From JBNKDD01 sp050288085 (GTDB lineage: Bacteria > Chloroflexota > Anaerolineae > Aggregatilineales > UBA3940): a stretch of DNA of 7,163 nucleotides. Both the position numbers and the translations under genes were made by a program. The stretch covers positions 1 through 7,163 of the forward strand of contig JBNKDD010000295.1 of the NCBI GenBank assembly GCA_050288085.1, read 5' to 3'. Of the stretch, positions 1 through 5,469 are shown in pieces. The notes under the pieces were generated by a model, which made no database searches, was not told the DNA's origin, and saw nothing but the letters and a program-made list of their open reading frames with translations. The first letter of the stretch is position 1; each line of letters opens with the position of its first letter.

Positions 1-160
1 GGATAACCCGTGACAGATGGGCGCGAGGGGTGTGTCCTTTGGTTAAAAAATCCTGGGCACCGCTGTCAACCGCCTCGATTCCCATGCGTTCATCCTGGTG
101 CCCGGTCAGTACAACGATCGGAATATCGGGGGCTATCCGGCGCGCCCGGCGTCGCGAAGC
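1..160 (-). pseudogene. Truncated response-regulator receiver domain (C-terminal half only)
   Basis: The minus strand reads through a receiver-domain second half. PDIPIVVLTG (about 130-101) is the beta-4 strand with its conserved Thr. SGAQDFLTKG (about 70-41) is the beta-5 strand with its conserved Lys. A helix-5-like stretch, PRAHLSRVI, then runs off the left edge. The N-terminal half, which would hold the acidic pocket and the phospho-acceptor Asp, is absent. The same frame stays open back to a stop at 233-235, but it contains no ATG, GTG or TTG before the domain, and recognisable homology ends near 150-160. The other minus frames there show no missing half. The piece is therefore a 5'-truncated remnant, or the edge of a rearrangement or assembly join. 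What follows the receiver domain lies outside the window. The domain identity is fairly sure; the non-functional status is inferred from the missing start and phospho-acceptor. Confidence 0.7.
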
Positions 161-208
161 AAAAAGACAGAGGAGACGTTGGTAGAAGTTTGAAGGAGTG
201 TTTATTGT

Positions 209-1363
209 ATGAATATGTTTACAAAAGAGGATTTAGGAAGGCTGATGGATACCCAGTCCTGGCCTCATGTCTCTATTTATATGCCCGCCCATCGAGAAAG
301 TGACCAGGCACAACAGGACCCGATCAGGCTTAAGAATCTGCTAAAGGCAGCAGAGCAACATTTGCTTGACAACAAACTGATGGAAGCATCAGAAGCTGAA
401 ACTCTTCTAAAGCCTGCCTTGGCATTGCTTGATGATCAGACCTTCTGGCAGCATCAAAGTGATGGGTTGGCCTTGTTCCTCTCGGCAGAAGAGAGCAGCC
501 ATTATCGCCTCCCCCTCAGCTTTGAGGAATTGGTGGTTGTTGAGGCACGCTTCCACATCAAGCCGATGCTTCCCCTCTTCAACAACAAGGGCCGCTTTTA
601 TATCCTGGCACTTAGCCAAAATGATATCAGGCTGTTTGCGGGTACTCGTCACACCGTTGACCAGATCGACCTGGAGGGAGTGCCAACCAGTCTGGCCGAA
701 GCGCTGCCGCATGATGATCCAGAACGTCAGTTACAGCATCATATCGGCGAGAAGGTGGACACAACTGCGCCAGGCATTTTCCATGGTCACGGGGTTGGTG
801 CTGGGGATTTCAAGAAAGATAACATACTGCGTTTCTTCCAACAGGTTGACAAGGGTATATGTGCACTCCTGGAGGATCAGTCTCTGCCATTAGTATTGGC
901 TGGTGTCGATTACCTGCTGCCGATTTACAAAGAAGCCAGCAACTATCCTCACCTGATCGATGAAGGTGTAACAGGCAATCCTGACGAAACAAGTGCTCAG
1001 GAGCTTCATGAACAAGCCTGGTCGCTTGTACAACCTTACTTTCGAGAAGAGCGTGAGCAGGCAACTGCTGAATACCGGCGGCTGGCAGATGGTAGTAATG
1101 CATCACAGGATCTCTCTGAGATCGTTCGGGCGGCGCACTATGGTCGAGTCAAAGTAGCTTTTGTCGCCACGGATGTCCAGCGATGGGGTAAGTTCGATGC
1201 AGAAAAAAACGTATTGGAAGTGCACGACAATCCTGAACCGGGCAATGCGGATCTGCTGGATTCAGTGGCCGTTCAAACGCTCATGCATGGCGGAACCGTT
1301 TACAGCGCTGAGGCAGATGAGATTCCGGGTGGTGAGCCGGTAGCGGCTGTATTCCGGTATTAA
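209..1363 (+). CDS. Bacterial archaeo-eukaryotic release factor (baeRF) family 3 protein
   Basis: This 384-residue cytoplasmic protein resembles the baeRF family 3 group, bacterial relatives of the archaeal/eukaryotic release factor eRF1. The N-terminal block VSIYMPAHR (21-29) followed by QQDPIRLKNLL (35-45) is the hallmark seen here. The C-terminal end has the expected eRF1-domain-3-like pattern: DLSEIVRAAHYGRV, then VAFVATD, AVQTLMHGGTVY, and a final PVAAVFRY. Members are proposed to act on ribosomes or RNA; the molecular role is not established. The start at 209 is supported by GAAGGAG at 192-198, 10 nt upstream. A second ATG at 215 would only remove two residues. The ribosome-binding site lies next to the truncated receiver remnant, and I see no convincing promoter in the short gap. 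The gene lies 6 nt before the VTT gene and probably forms an operon with it. Confidence 0.82.
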   Translation: MNMFTKEDLGRLMDTQSWPHVSIYMPAHRESDQAQQDPIRLKNLLKAAEQHLLDNKLMEASEAETLLKPALALLDDQTFWQHQSDGLALFLSAEESSHYRLPLSFEELVVVEARFHIKPMLPLFNNKGRFYILALSQNDIRLFAGTRHTVDQIDLEGVPTSLAEALPHDDPERQLQHHIGEKVDTTAPGIFHGHGVGAGDFKKDNILRFFQQVDKGICALLEDQSLPLVLAGVDYLLPIYKEASNYPHLIDEGVTGNPDETSAQELHEQAWSLVQPYFREEREQATAEYRRLADGSNASQDLSEIVRAAHYGRVKVAFVATDVQRWGKFDAEKNVLEVHDNPEPGNADLLDSVAVQTLMHGGTVYSAEADEIPGGEPVAAVFRY

Positions 1364-1369
1364 GCCTAG

Positions 1370-1933
1370 ATGAAACCTGATAAAAAAGAAAACAACAATC
1401 TCAGAACCTGGCTGATCATCCTCATCAGTTTTGGCCTTGCAATCATGATGGTTGTGTATGTTGCCCGTCACCAGCAGATGGTCAAAGCCTTTATCAGAAG
1501 CCTGGGGTTGGCTGGGCCTCTAGCTATTGTGGTGCTATATGCCATGCTGGGGGCATCACCGGTTCCGGCTGATCCGCTCACTTTGATCAATGGTGCTGTA
1601 TTTGGGCCGCTGCTGGGTGGCCTTATCGCCTGGATTGGCACAACGCTGGCCGCCCTGGTTGAGTACTATATTGGCACTCGAATTGGTGATGCCGCTGATT
1701 TCGAAGAAAAACGAAAAGACCTTCCGCTTGGATTGGGTGATATGCCGGTCGATTCGGTCTGGTTTCTGCTCGGTGGGCGGATGTTAACGAGTGCTGGCTC
1801 CAAGGCGGTCAGTTTTCTGAGCGGTATCTATAGCGTTTCGTTGTGGCGCTATACCTGGACAACAGCAGCCTCAACCCTGTTAGGTGCATTGTTGTTTGCT
1901 CTGGGCGGATTTGGGTTGCTTAAACTATTTTGA
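1370..1933 (+). CDS. VTT-domain (TVP38/TMEM64, DedA-like) membrane protein
   Basis: This 187-residue integral membrane protein has a positively charged N-terminus and a first membrane segment at about 13-31. A second hydrophobic stretch follows at about 46-64, then the glycine-rich re-entrant VTT core from NGAVFGPLLGG to IGTRIG (about 73-106). A conserved-type GGRMLTSAGSKAVSFLSG block (about 134-151) and a final membrane segment (about 165-187) complete it. VTT/DedA relatives are linked to phospholipid flipping and membrane homeostasis; the substrate here is unknown. It starts 6 nt after the baeRF stop and lacks a clear Shine-Dalgarno sequence of its own, so translation is probably coupled to the upstream gene. 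The 3' end faces the convergent glycosidase gene with only 29 nt between stops. Family assignment is good; function is inferred from the family. Confidence 0.8.
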   Translation: MKPDKKENNNLRTWLIILISFGLAIMMVVYVARHQQMVKAFIRSLGLAGPLAIVVLYAMLGASPVPADPLTLINGAVFGPLLGGLIAWIGTTLAALVEYYIGTRIGDAADFEEKRKDLPLGLGDMPVDSVWFLLGGRMLTSAGSKAVSFLSGIYSVSLWRYTWTTAASTLLGALLFALGGFGLLKLF

Positions 1934-1962
1934 CCACAATCGTATCAAGCTGCTGTGATTGT

Positions 1963-3330
1963 TTACGAGAAGATCAACGAGATTATCTCCGGATCGTAAG
2001 TTGCCACGATGTCATGCGTGATGCCGTTCTGCTGGCAAATTTCTGCATATAACCGGCTGCTGGTTCGTGGCATGCGCTGTTGTGTTTCAACATCGACGCC
2101 GATCAGGCCAAATCGGAAATCAGGATCATATCCCTCAGCCCATTCAAAATTATCCACCAGGCTCCAATGGTAGTATCCGCGCACAGGGATCTCGGCCCGG
2201 ATCGCCTTCCACACCTGGTGAAGATGTGTCAGGATAAAGCGGAGCCGGTGATGATCATCCTTATCTGGTATACCATTCTCGGTGATGTAGATCGGCACAC
2301 CATAGCGTTTGACAGTGTACAGTGTATCAAACAAGCCTTCGGGGTGAATTTCGCCCCAACTGCCGGGGCCTTTCTGATATCCGGGTTTTGTGCCCTGATA
2401 GAATATATTCGCAGGAAGTGCCGGAAAGAACGTCCGCAGGAAGTTACGAAATTTAATCCCAACCCGGTAGCGTTGATAATAGTTGATCCCCAGCCAATCC
2501 AGTGTGTTAGCTGCACCCTTGATCCGGTAGGGGCGTCGGCCTGGAATCCGCACTCGACCCTTTGTGACAGCGTCAAGGATGACAAGATTGGTAATGCGAT
2601 TAATCAACCGGGCGATGAGGTGGTCGGTAGGTATCCAAGTTCGGTGCGGGCTCCAGGAAACCATATGTTTTGCCAGACCAACCTGGGCTGTCGGATCGAT
2701 TTCATGAATAGCATGATAGGCGGCAACGTGAGCTTTGGTGAGGTTCTCACCAACCTGCAAAGCCGTACGCAACCGATTTTTTCCCGGAGGCCACAGGCCC
2801 AGCAGGTAGCTTTGCCCGACCAGAACCAGGGGTTCATTGATAGTGCACCACAGGCTGACTTTATCAGCAAAGGATGTAACGACTTTGCGAACATACTTCT
2901 CAAACAGGGATACGCTTCGCTCAGTTTCCCAGCCGCCCAATGCCGTCATCCACAGCGGATAGGTGAAGTGGTGCAGGGTGATCATGGGTTGGATGCCGCG
3001 CTCGATTAAGCCATCGATCATCTCATGGTAGCGTTGGAAAGCTGCATCATCCCAGCTATCTGGGGTGGGCTGAATGCGGCTCCATTCGATGGACATCCGA
3101 TGTGTGTTGAGGCCCATTTCGGCCATGCGGTCGAAGTCTTCTTCGGCGCGGTTCCACCAATCACAGGCGATACCTGAGCGTTGATTGCCATGGATATATC
3201 CACCTTCAAGTTCGGCTGCCCACCAATCGTTATTGGCCTGATGGCCTTCGACCTGGTGTGCCGATGTAGCGGTTCCCCATAGAAAATCAGGCGGAAAGTT
3301 TAAAGTTGTGTTGTTGATGTTGAAAGACAT
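1963..3330 (-). CDS. Glycoside hydrolase family 1 protein (beta-glucosidase-like)
   Basis: A complete 455-residue TIM-barrel glycosidase with a retaining mechanism. It begins with the family N-terminal signature (FLWGTATSAHQVEG, 16-29). The acid/base Glu is E166 in TINEP and the nucleophile Glu is E351 in YITENG. The substrate-pocket segment HWSLVDNFEWAEGYD (388-402) and the WLGINYY strand (279-285) are intact, so it should be active. There is no signal peptide, which points to an intracellular enzyme acting on imported or endogenous beta-glycosides; the sugar specificity cannot be read from sequence. The ATG at 3330 is preceded by GGGAGG with a tight 3-nt spacer. It lies downstream of the YtxH gene on the same strand, separated by 57 nt containing a terminator-like hairpin. 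It may therefore receive read-through from the YtxH promoter. Family identification is very secure. Confidence 0.95.
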   Translation of the reverse strand: MSFNINNTTLNFPPDFLWGTATSAHQVEGHQANNDWWAAELEGGYIHGNQRSGIACDWWNRAEEDFDRMAEMGLNTHRMSIEWSRIQPTPDSWDDAAFQRYHEMIDGLIERGIQPMITLHHFTYPLWMTALGGWETERSVSLFEKYVRKVVTSFADKVSLWCTINEPLVLVGQSYLLGLWPPGKNRLRTALQVGENLTKAHVAAYHAIHEIDPTAQVGLAKHMVSWSPHRTWIPTDHLIARLINRITNLVILDAVTKGRVRIPGRRPYRIKGAANTLDWLGINYYQRYRVGIKFRNFLRTFFPALPANIFYQGTKPGYQKGPGSWGEIHPEGLFDTLYTVKRYGVPIYITENGIPDKDDHHRLRFILTHLHQVWKAIRAEIPVRGYYHWSLVDNFEWAEGYDPDFRFGLIGVDVETQQRMPRTSSRLYAEICQQNGITHDIVATYDPEIISLIFS

Positions 3331-3347
3331 TTTCCTCCCAAACAGAA

Positions 3348-3366
3348 AGGCGTGCTAAGCACGCCT
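3348..3366 (-). terminator. Hairpin between YtxH gene and GH1 gene
   Basis: AGGCGTGCT and AGCACGCCT form a perfect 9-bp inverted repeat around one central base. On the minus strand it is followed by a modest T-rich run (TTCTGTTT). It lies 22 nt after the YtxH stop and directly before the GH1 ribosome-binding site. It probably acts as a weak or leaky intrinsic terminator, lowering GH1 expression relative to YtxH. Because the T-run is interrupted, an mRNA-stabilising or processing hairpin is also possible. Confidence 0.55.
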
Positions 3367-3387
3367 CCTATCAAGCTTCTGGTAGTA

Positions 3388-3747
3388 TCAGGCAGATGTG
3401 TTGGATGAGTTGCCAGCCAATTCTTCCTGAATGGCAAGCACACCTTCTTTGCCTTCCTTGAGTGCGCCGGAAACGCGGCTCTGCATGTCTTCGATTTGTT
3501 CCGTGATCCGGGTCTGTGTTTCGTCGGCTTTGGTGCGGATATCGGTTAACGTCTCTTCGGCCTGTGTACGTATCCGCTCAATTTCTTCATCTGCACGATT
3601 GCGCAGTTCAATGCCCTTGGCCTTGATCTGCTCGCGAGTCTCCTCACCAGACTGTGGTGCGTTCAGCAGTGAAACCGCTGCGCCCACCATCCCACCGATC
3701 AGTAATCCCGTGGCGAACGAGCCAAAGTTATTTCGATTTTCTGTCAT
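3388..3747 (-). CDS. YtxH domain-containing protein with 11-residue helical repeats
   Basis: The product is 119 residues. The single N-terminal membrane segment GSFATGLLIGGMVGAAVSLL (9-28) followed by NAPQSGEETR (29-38) is the YtxH hallmark, equivalent to the usual LLxPxSGxExR. Residues 48-102 form a highly charged, probably continuous amphipathic helix made of five 11-residue units. YtxH proteins are small membrane-anchored proteins, often stress induced in Firmicutes; their biochemical role is unclear. I chose the ATG at 3747 because AGGAGG lies 10 nt upstream and the domain begins there. An upstream in-frame ATG at 3819 would add 24 residues unlike the family and would overlap the promoter -10 region. 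The gene is preceded by the repeated-unit promoter at 3818-3876 and followed by a terminator-like hairpin and the GH1 gene. Confidence 0.85.
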   Translation of the reverse strand: MTENRNNFGSFATGLLIGGMVGAAVSLLNAPQSGEETREQIKAKGIELRNRADEEIERIRTQAEETLTDIRTKADETQTRITEQIEDMQSRVSGALKEGKEGVLAIQEELAGNSSNTSA

Positions 3748-3817
3748 TGAATTTTTCCCTCCTGGTTTGTTTAATTTACCGTTTATCAACCTAACCTGCT
3801 GCACTTCTTTTAAATCC

Positions 3818-3876
3818 ACTTTACCTTTAGATACCTAAAAAAGTTCTATACAACCCACAAAAAAATCCTAAAAGTA
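3818..3876 (-). promoter_or_regulatory. YtxH promoter with four 11-bp direct repeat units
   Basis: Reading on the minus strand, four contiguous 11-bp units occur: TACTTTTAGGA (3876-3866), TTTTTTTGTGG (3865-3855), GTTGTATAGAA (3854-3844) and CTTTTTTAGGT (3843-3833). Twenty nt after the start of the last unit lies a -10-like TAAAGT (3823-3818). The arrangement matches base for base in spacing the two promoters at 4501-4559 and 4584-4642. The first unit lies only 8 nt past the stop of the upstream 174-residue gene, so the operator fills the intergenic gap. An activator bound next to or over the -35 position is the likeliest reading; the -35 itself is poor. Confidence 0.6.
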
Positions 3877-3884
3877 CCAACTCC

Positions 3885-4409
3885 TTATGCGTTCTCTCTC
3901 CGGAACTGTCGGAATAGCCAGAAGATCAACACAAAACCGGCAGCCATCCAGCTAACCCAGTAATCCATCACCCCCCGGAATCTTCCGGGATGGGCAGCGG
4001 CCTTTTTACGCCTGTCTAATTCTTTGACGAAAGCCTGGGTGGCATCAGGGTTATCAACTTCATCCCAGGCCAGGGTAACCGGAACCAGGCGCAAACCACC
4101 TGTCCTCACCCACAGCTTCACATTTAGATCGTTCCCATCTGTACTCGCATCCATATCGGCGACATTGAACGGGTGTATACCCTGTTCTACCAGGCGGACG
4201 GCAACCGGCGTGAGCCAGGGTGTTGCCGCCTTGATCGATTTGCTGTCCTGGGTTTCAAGTTTGTCGTCACCAACTGCCTGAAATGTGCGTTGAAGCTGCT
4301 CCAATGGTGCACCTACGTCAACGGTCAGAACTCCATCATAGGCTGTAAAGGTGGCTACTTTGGTAGGGTCATGAGCACTGCGAGCGACATATGTATAGGT
4401 ATCTTCCAT
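3885..4409 (-). CDS. Uncharacterised tail-anchored membrane protein (174 aa)
   Basis: I do not recognise the family. Residues 1-145 look like a soluble mixed alpha/beta domain without cysteines or obvious catalytic motifs. Features include a DGVLTVDVGAP strand pair near the N-terminus, LNVKLWVRTGGLRLVPVTLAWDE in the middle and a basic linker (RRKKAAAHPGRFRG) near 133-146. A single membrane segment (about 149-166, aromatic rich) and a short basic tail, RQFRREN, end the protein. There is no N-terminal signal, so the domain is probably cytoplasmic and tethered by its C-terminus. The ATG at 4409 has AAAGGA 6 nt upstream. A leader of roughly 85 nt separates it from the repeated-unit promoter at 4501-4559. 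The gene shares that promoter type with YtxH and BON, which places it in the same response. It is certainly a real gene; function is unknown. Confidence 0.8.
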   Translation of the reverse strand: MEDTYTYVARSAHDPTKVATFTAYDGVLTVDVGAPLEQLQRTFQAVGDDKLETQDSKSIKAATPWLTPVAVRLVEQGIHPFNVADMDASTDGNDLNVKLWVRTGGLRLVPVTLAWDEVDNPDATQAFVKELDRRKKAAAHPGRFRGVMDYWVSWMAAGFVLIFWLFRQFRRENA

Positions 4410-4500
4410 TCTTATTTCCTTTCACACCGCCAGTTTATTGGAGTGGCTATGTGCCAACCATCACCGGCAGGAGTATTCCCGTATTGCTTTTGACTACTTA

Positions 4501-4559
4501 ACAATAGCATCCTGACACTAAAAAAGTCCCAAAAACAACCTAAACAAAACCTAAAAAGG
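4501..4559 (-). promoter_or_regulatory. Promoter of the 174-aa gene with four 11-bp repeat units and extended -10
   Basis: On the minus strand the units are CCTTTTTAGGT (4559-4549), TTTGTTTAGGT (4548-4538), TGTTTTTGGGA (4537-4527) and CTTTTTTAGTG (4526-4516). Twenty nt after the start of the last unit comes TATTGT (4506-4501), preceded by TGC, giving an extended -10. This promoter is divergent from the BON promoter; 24 bp separate the two outermost units. The predicted leader to the ATG at 4409 is about 85 nt, and I see no convincing riboswitch or attenuator in it. Confidence 0.65.
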
Positions 4560-4583
4560 CTTCTGGCAAGATGAGGTACACAC

Positions 4584-4642
4584 CTTTTTTAGAACTTATT
4601 TAGATGTGCTATAGGACTTTTTTACGGGCCTGATAGTAAGGT
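4584..4642 (+). promoter_or_regulatory. BON gene promoter with four 11-bp repeat units
   Basis: On the plus strand the units are CTTTTTTAGAA (4584-4594), CTTATTTAGAT (4595-4605), GTGCTATAGGA (4606-4616) and CTTTTTTACGG (4617-4627). The proposed -10, TAAGGT at 4637-4642, is weak by itself but sits at the same 20-nt distance as in the other promoters. A weak -10 and no good -35 fit a promoter that depends on an activator. The leader to the ATG at 4679 is about 30 nt. Confidence 0.6.
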
Positions 4643-4678
4643 GGAATAGAACGATGATGAAGTAAAAAGGAGAAGAAA

Positions 4679-5386
4679 ATGGGTCAGGTAAATCAACCAA
4701 TGACACGTTTGGAACGCTCAGATGAGGTTATCAAAACTAACGTTGTAGACCATCTCTACTGGGATAATCGGGTCGATGCTTCAGCTATCAAAGTGACAGT
4801 TGATGAGGGCAAGGTAACGCTGAGTGGGGAAGTTCCTTCCTATTCGGACAGGTTGGCAGCAGAAAGCGACGCCAGTTCGGTGATGGGAGTTACAGAGGTG
4901 TTTAACCAGCTTACGGTGAGTTATCCAGGTAAGCTGGATGACGAGGAGTTGGTCGCCAATATCGAGTCCAAGTTGTTTCTGAACCCTCATCTGCTTTCGT
5001 ATAAATATGACGTGAGTGTTGTCAAGGGCTGGGCAACGTTAGAAGGGATCGTCGATGCTTTCTGGAAGAAGGTCGAAGTCGAGAACGAGGCAGCGAGCGT
5101 CCGGGGTGTCATCGGTGTGACCAACAAGATCGCCGTCGTGACAACCGAAGGTGAGGCTGATAGGCGAGTTGACAAGGCCATTGCCGAAGACATTGTGAGC
5201 GCCATTACACGCAATCGCAAGGTTAACATCAACGATGTAAATGTCAAAGTCAAGGATGGTGATGTGATCCTGACCGGGTCGGTGCCCGACTGGGAAGCCA
5301 GAACAGCCGCTTATCAATCGGCCATTTACACCTTCGGCGTGACCCATGTCGATAACAATCTCATAGTTGTGGCGGCTGCTGCATAG
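4679..5386 (+). CDS. Protein of three tandem BON domains, cytoplasmic
   Basis: The 235-residue protein consists almost entirely of three BON domains: about 14-81, 87-154 and 163-231. Each shows the family pattern of a strand with a conserved Gly (G50 in VTLSGEV, G123 in ATLEGIV, G200 in VILTGSV) and a second Gly before the last strand (G70, G146, G220). BON domains bind phospholipids or other envelope components, and occur in osmotic-stress proteins such as OsmY. Unlike OsmY there is no signal peptide or membrane segment, so this protein should stay in the cytoplasm. AGGAG at 4668-4672, 6 nt upstream, fixes the start. It is transcribed divergently from the 174-residue gene, from a promoter of matching architecture. 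It ends in a 27-bp palindrome shared with the convergent YihY gene. Family assignment is strong; the partner or ligand is unknown. Confidence 0.92.
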   Translation: MGQVNQPMTRLERSDEVIKTNVVDHLYWDNRVDASAIKVTVDEGKVTLSGEVPSYSDRLAAESDASSVMGVTEVFNQLTVSYPGKLDDEELVANIESKLFLNPHLLSYKYDVSVVKGWATLEGIVDAFWKKVEVENEAASVRGVIGVTNKIAVVTTEGEADRRVDKAIAEDIVSAITRNRKVNINDVNVKVKDGDVILTGSVPDWEARTAAYQSAIYTFGVTHVDNNLIVVAAAA

Positions 5387-5415
5387 TCCGAAAGTGCCAT
5401 CGCCACGCCGATATC

Positions 5416-5442
5416 AGAGACCAGTATCTGATACTGGTCTCT
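5416..5442. repeat. 27-bp perfect palindrome between convergent genes
   Basis: AGAGACCAGTATC and GATACTGGTCTCT are exact reverse complements around one central T. It lies between the BON stop and the YihY stop, where a bidirectional terminator would be expected. Neither side has a T-run, so it is not a textbook intrinsic terminator. As RNA, it would form a 10-12 bp stem with a tiny loop from either strand. Likely roles are a bidirectional 3'-end hairpin or, less likely, a dimeric protein's binding site. Confidence 0.6.
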
Positions 5443-5469
5443 ATGATTCTGACGTATTACAATCGACTG

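Noticed and set aside
42..55. T-tract unit AGGATTTTTTAA on the minus strand
   Set aside because: It is coding sequence for Gln-Asp-Phe-Leu-Thr in the receiver remnant, with no neighbouring units or -10.
10..303. Plus-strand frame of 97 codons at the left edge
   Set aside because: It runs antisense to the receiver-domain remnant and then overlaps the baeRF start in another frame. Its product is Arg/Pro/Gly-rich and unlike any family, and it has no ribosome-binding site.
1936..1962. Possible bidirectional terminator between the VTT and GH1 genes (ACAATC and GATTGT)
   Set aside because: Only a 6-bp A/T-rich stem with a 15-nt loop; too weak to call.
2080..3009. Plus-strand open frame of 309 codons inside the glycosidase gene
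   Set aside because: It is the antisense shadow of a complete GH1 gene with both catalytic Glu motifs; the peptide shows no domain and no Shine-Dalgarno precedes it.
3748..3819. Longer 143-residue YtxH start
   Set aside because: The extra 24 residues are unlike the family and overlap the -10 element, while the ATG at 3747 has a strong AGGAGG.
4516..4627. CRISPR-like or tandem satellite repeats
   Set aside because: The units are 11 bp, degenerate and contiguous without spacers, and sit at fixed promoter positions, so a regulatory array is the better reading.
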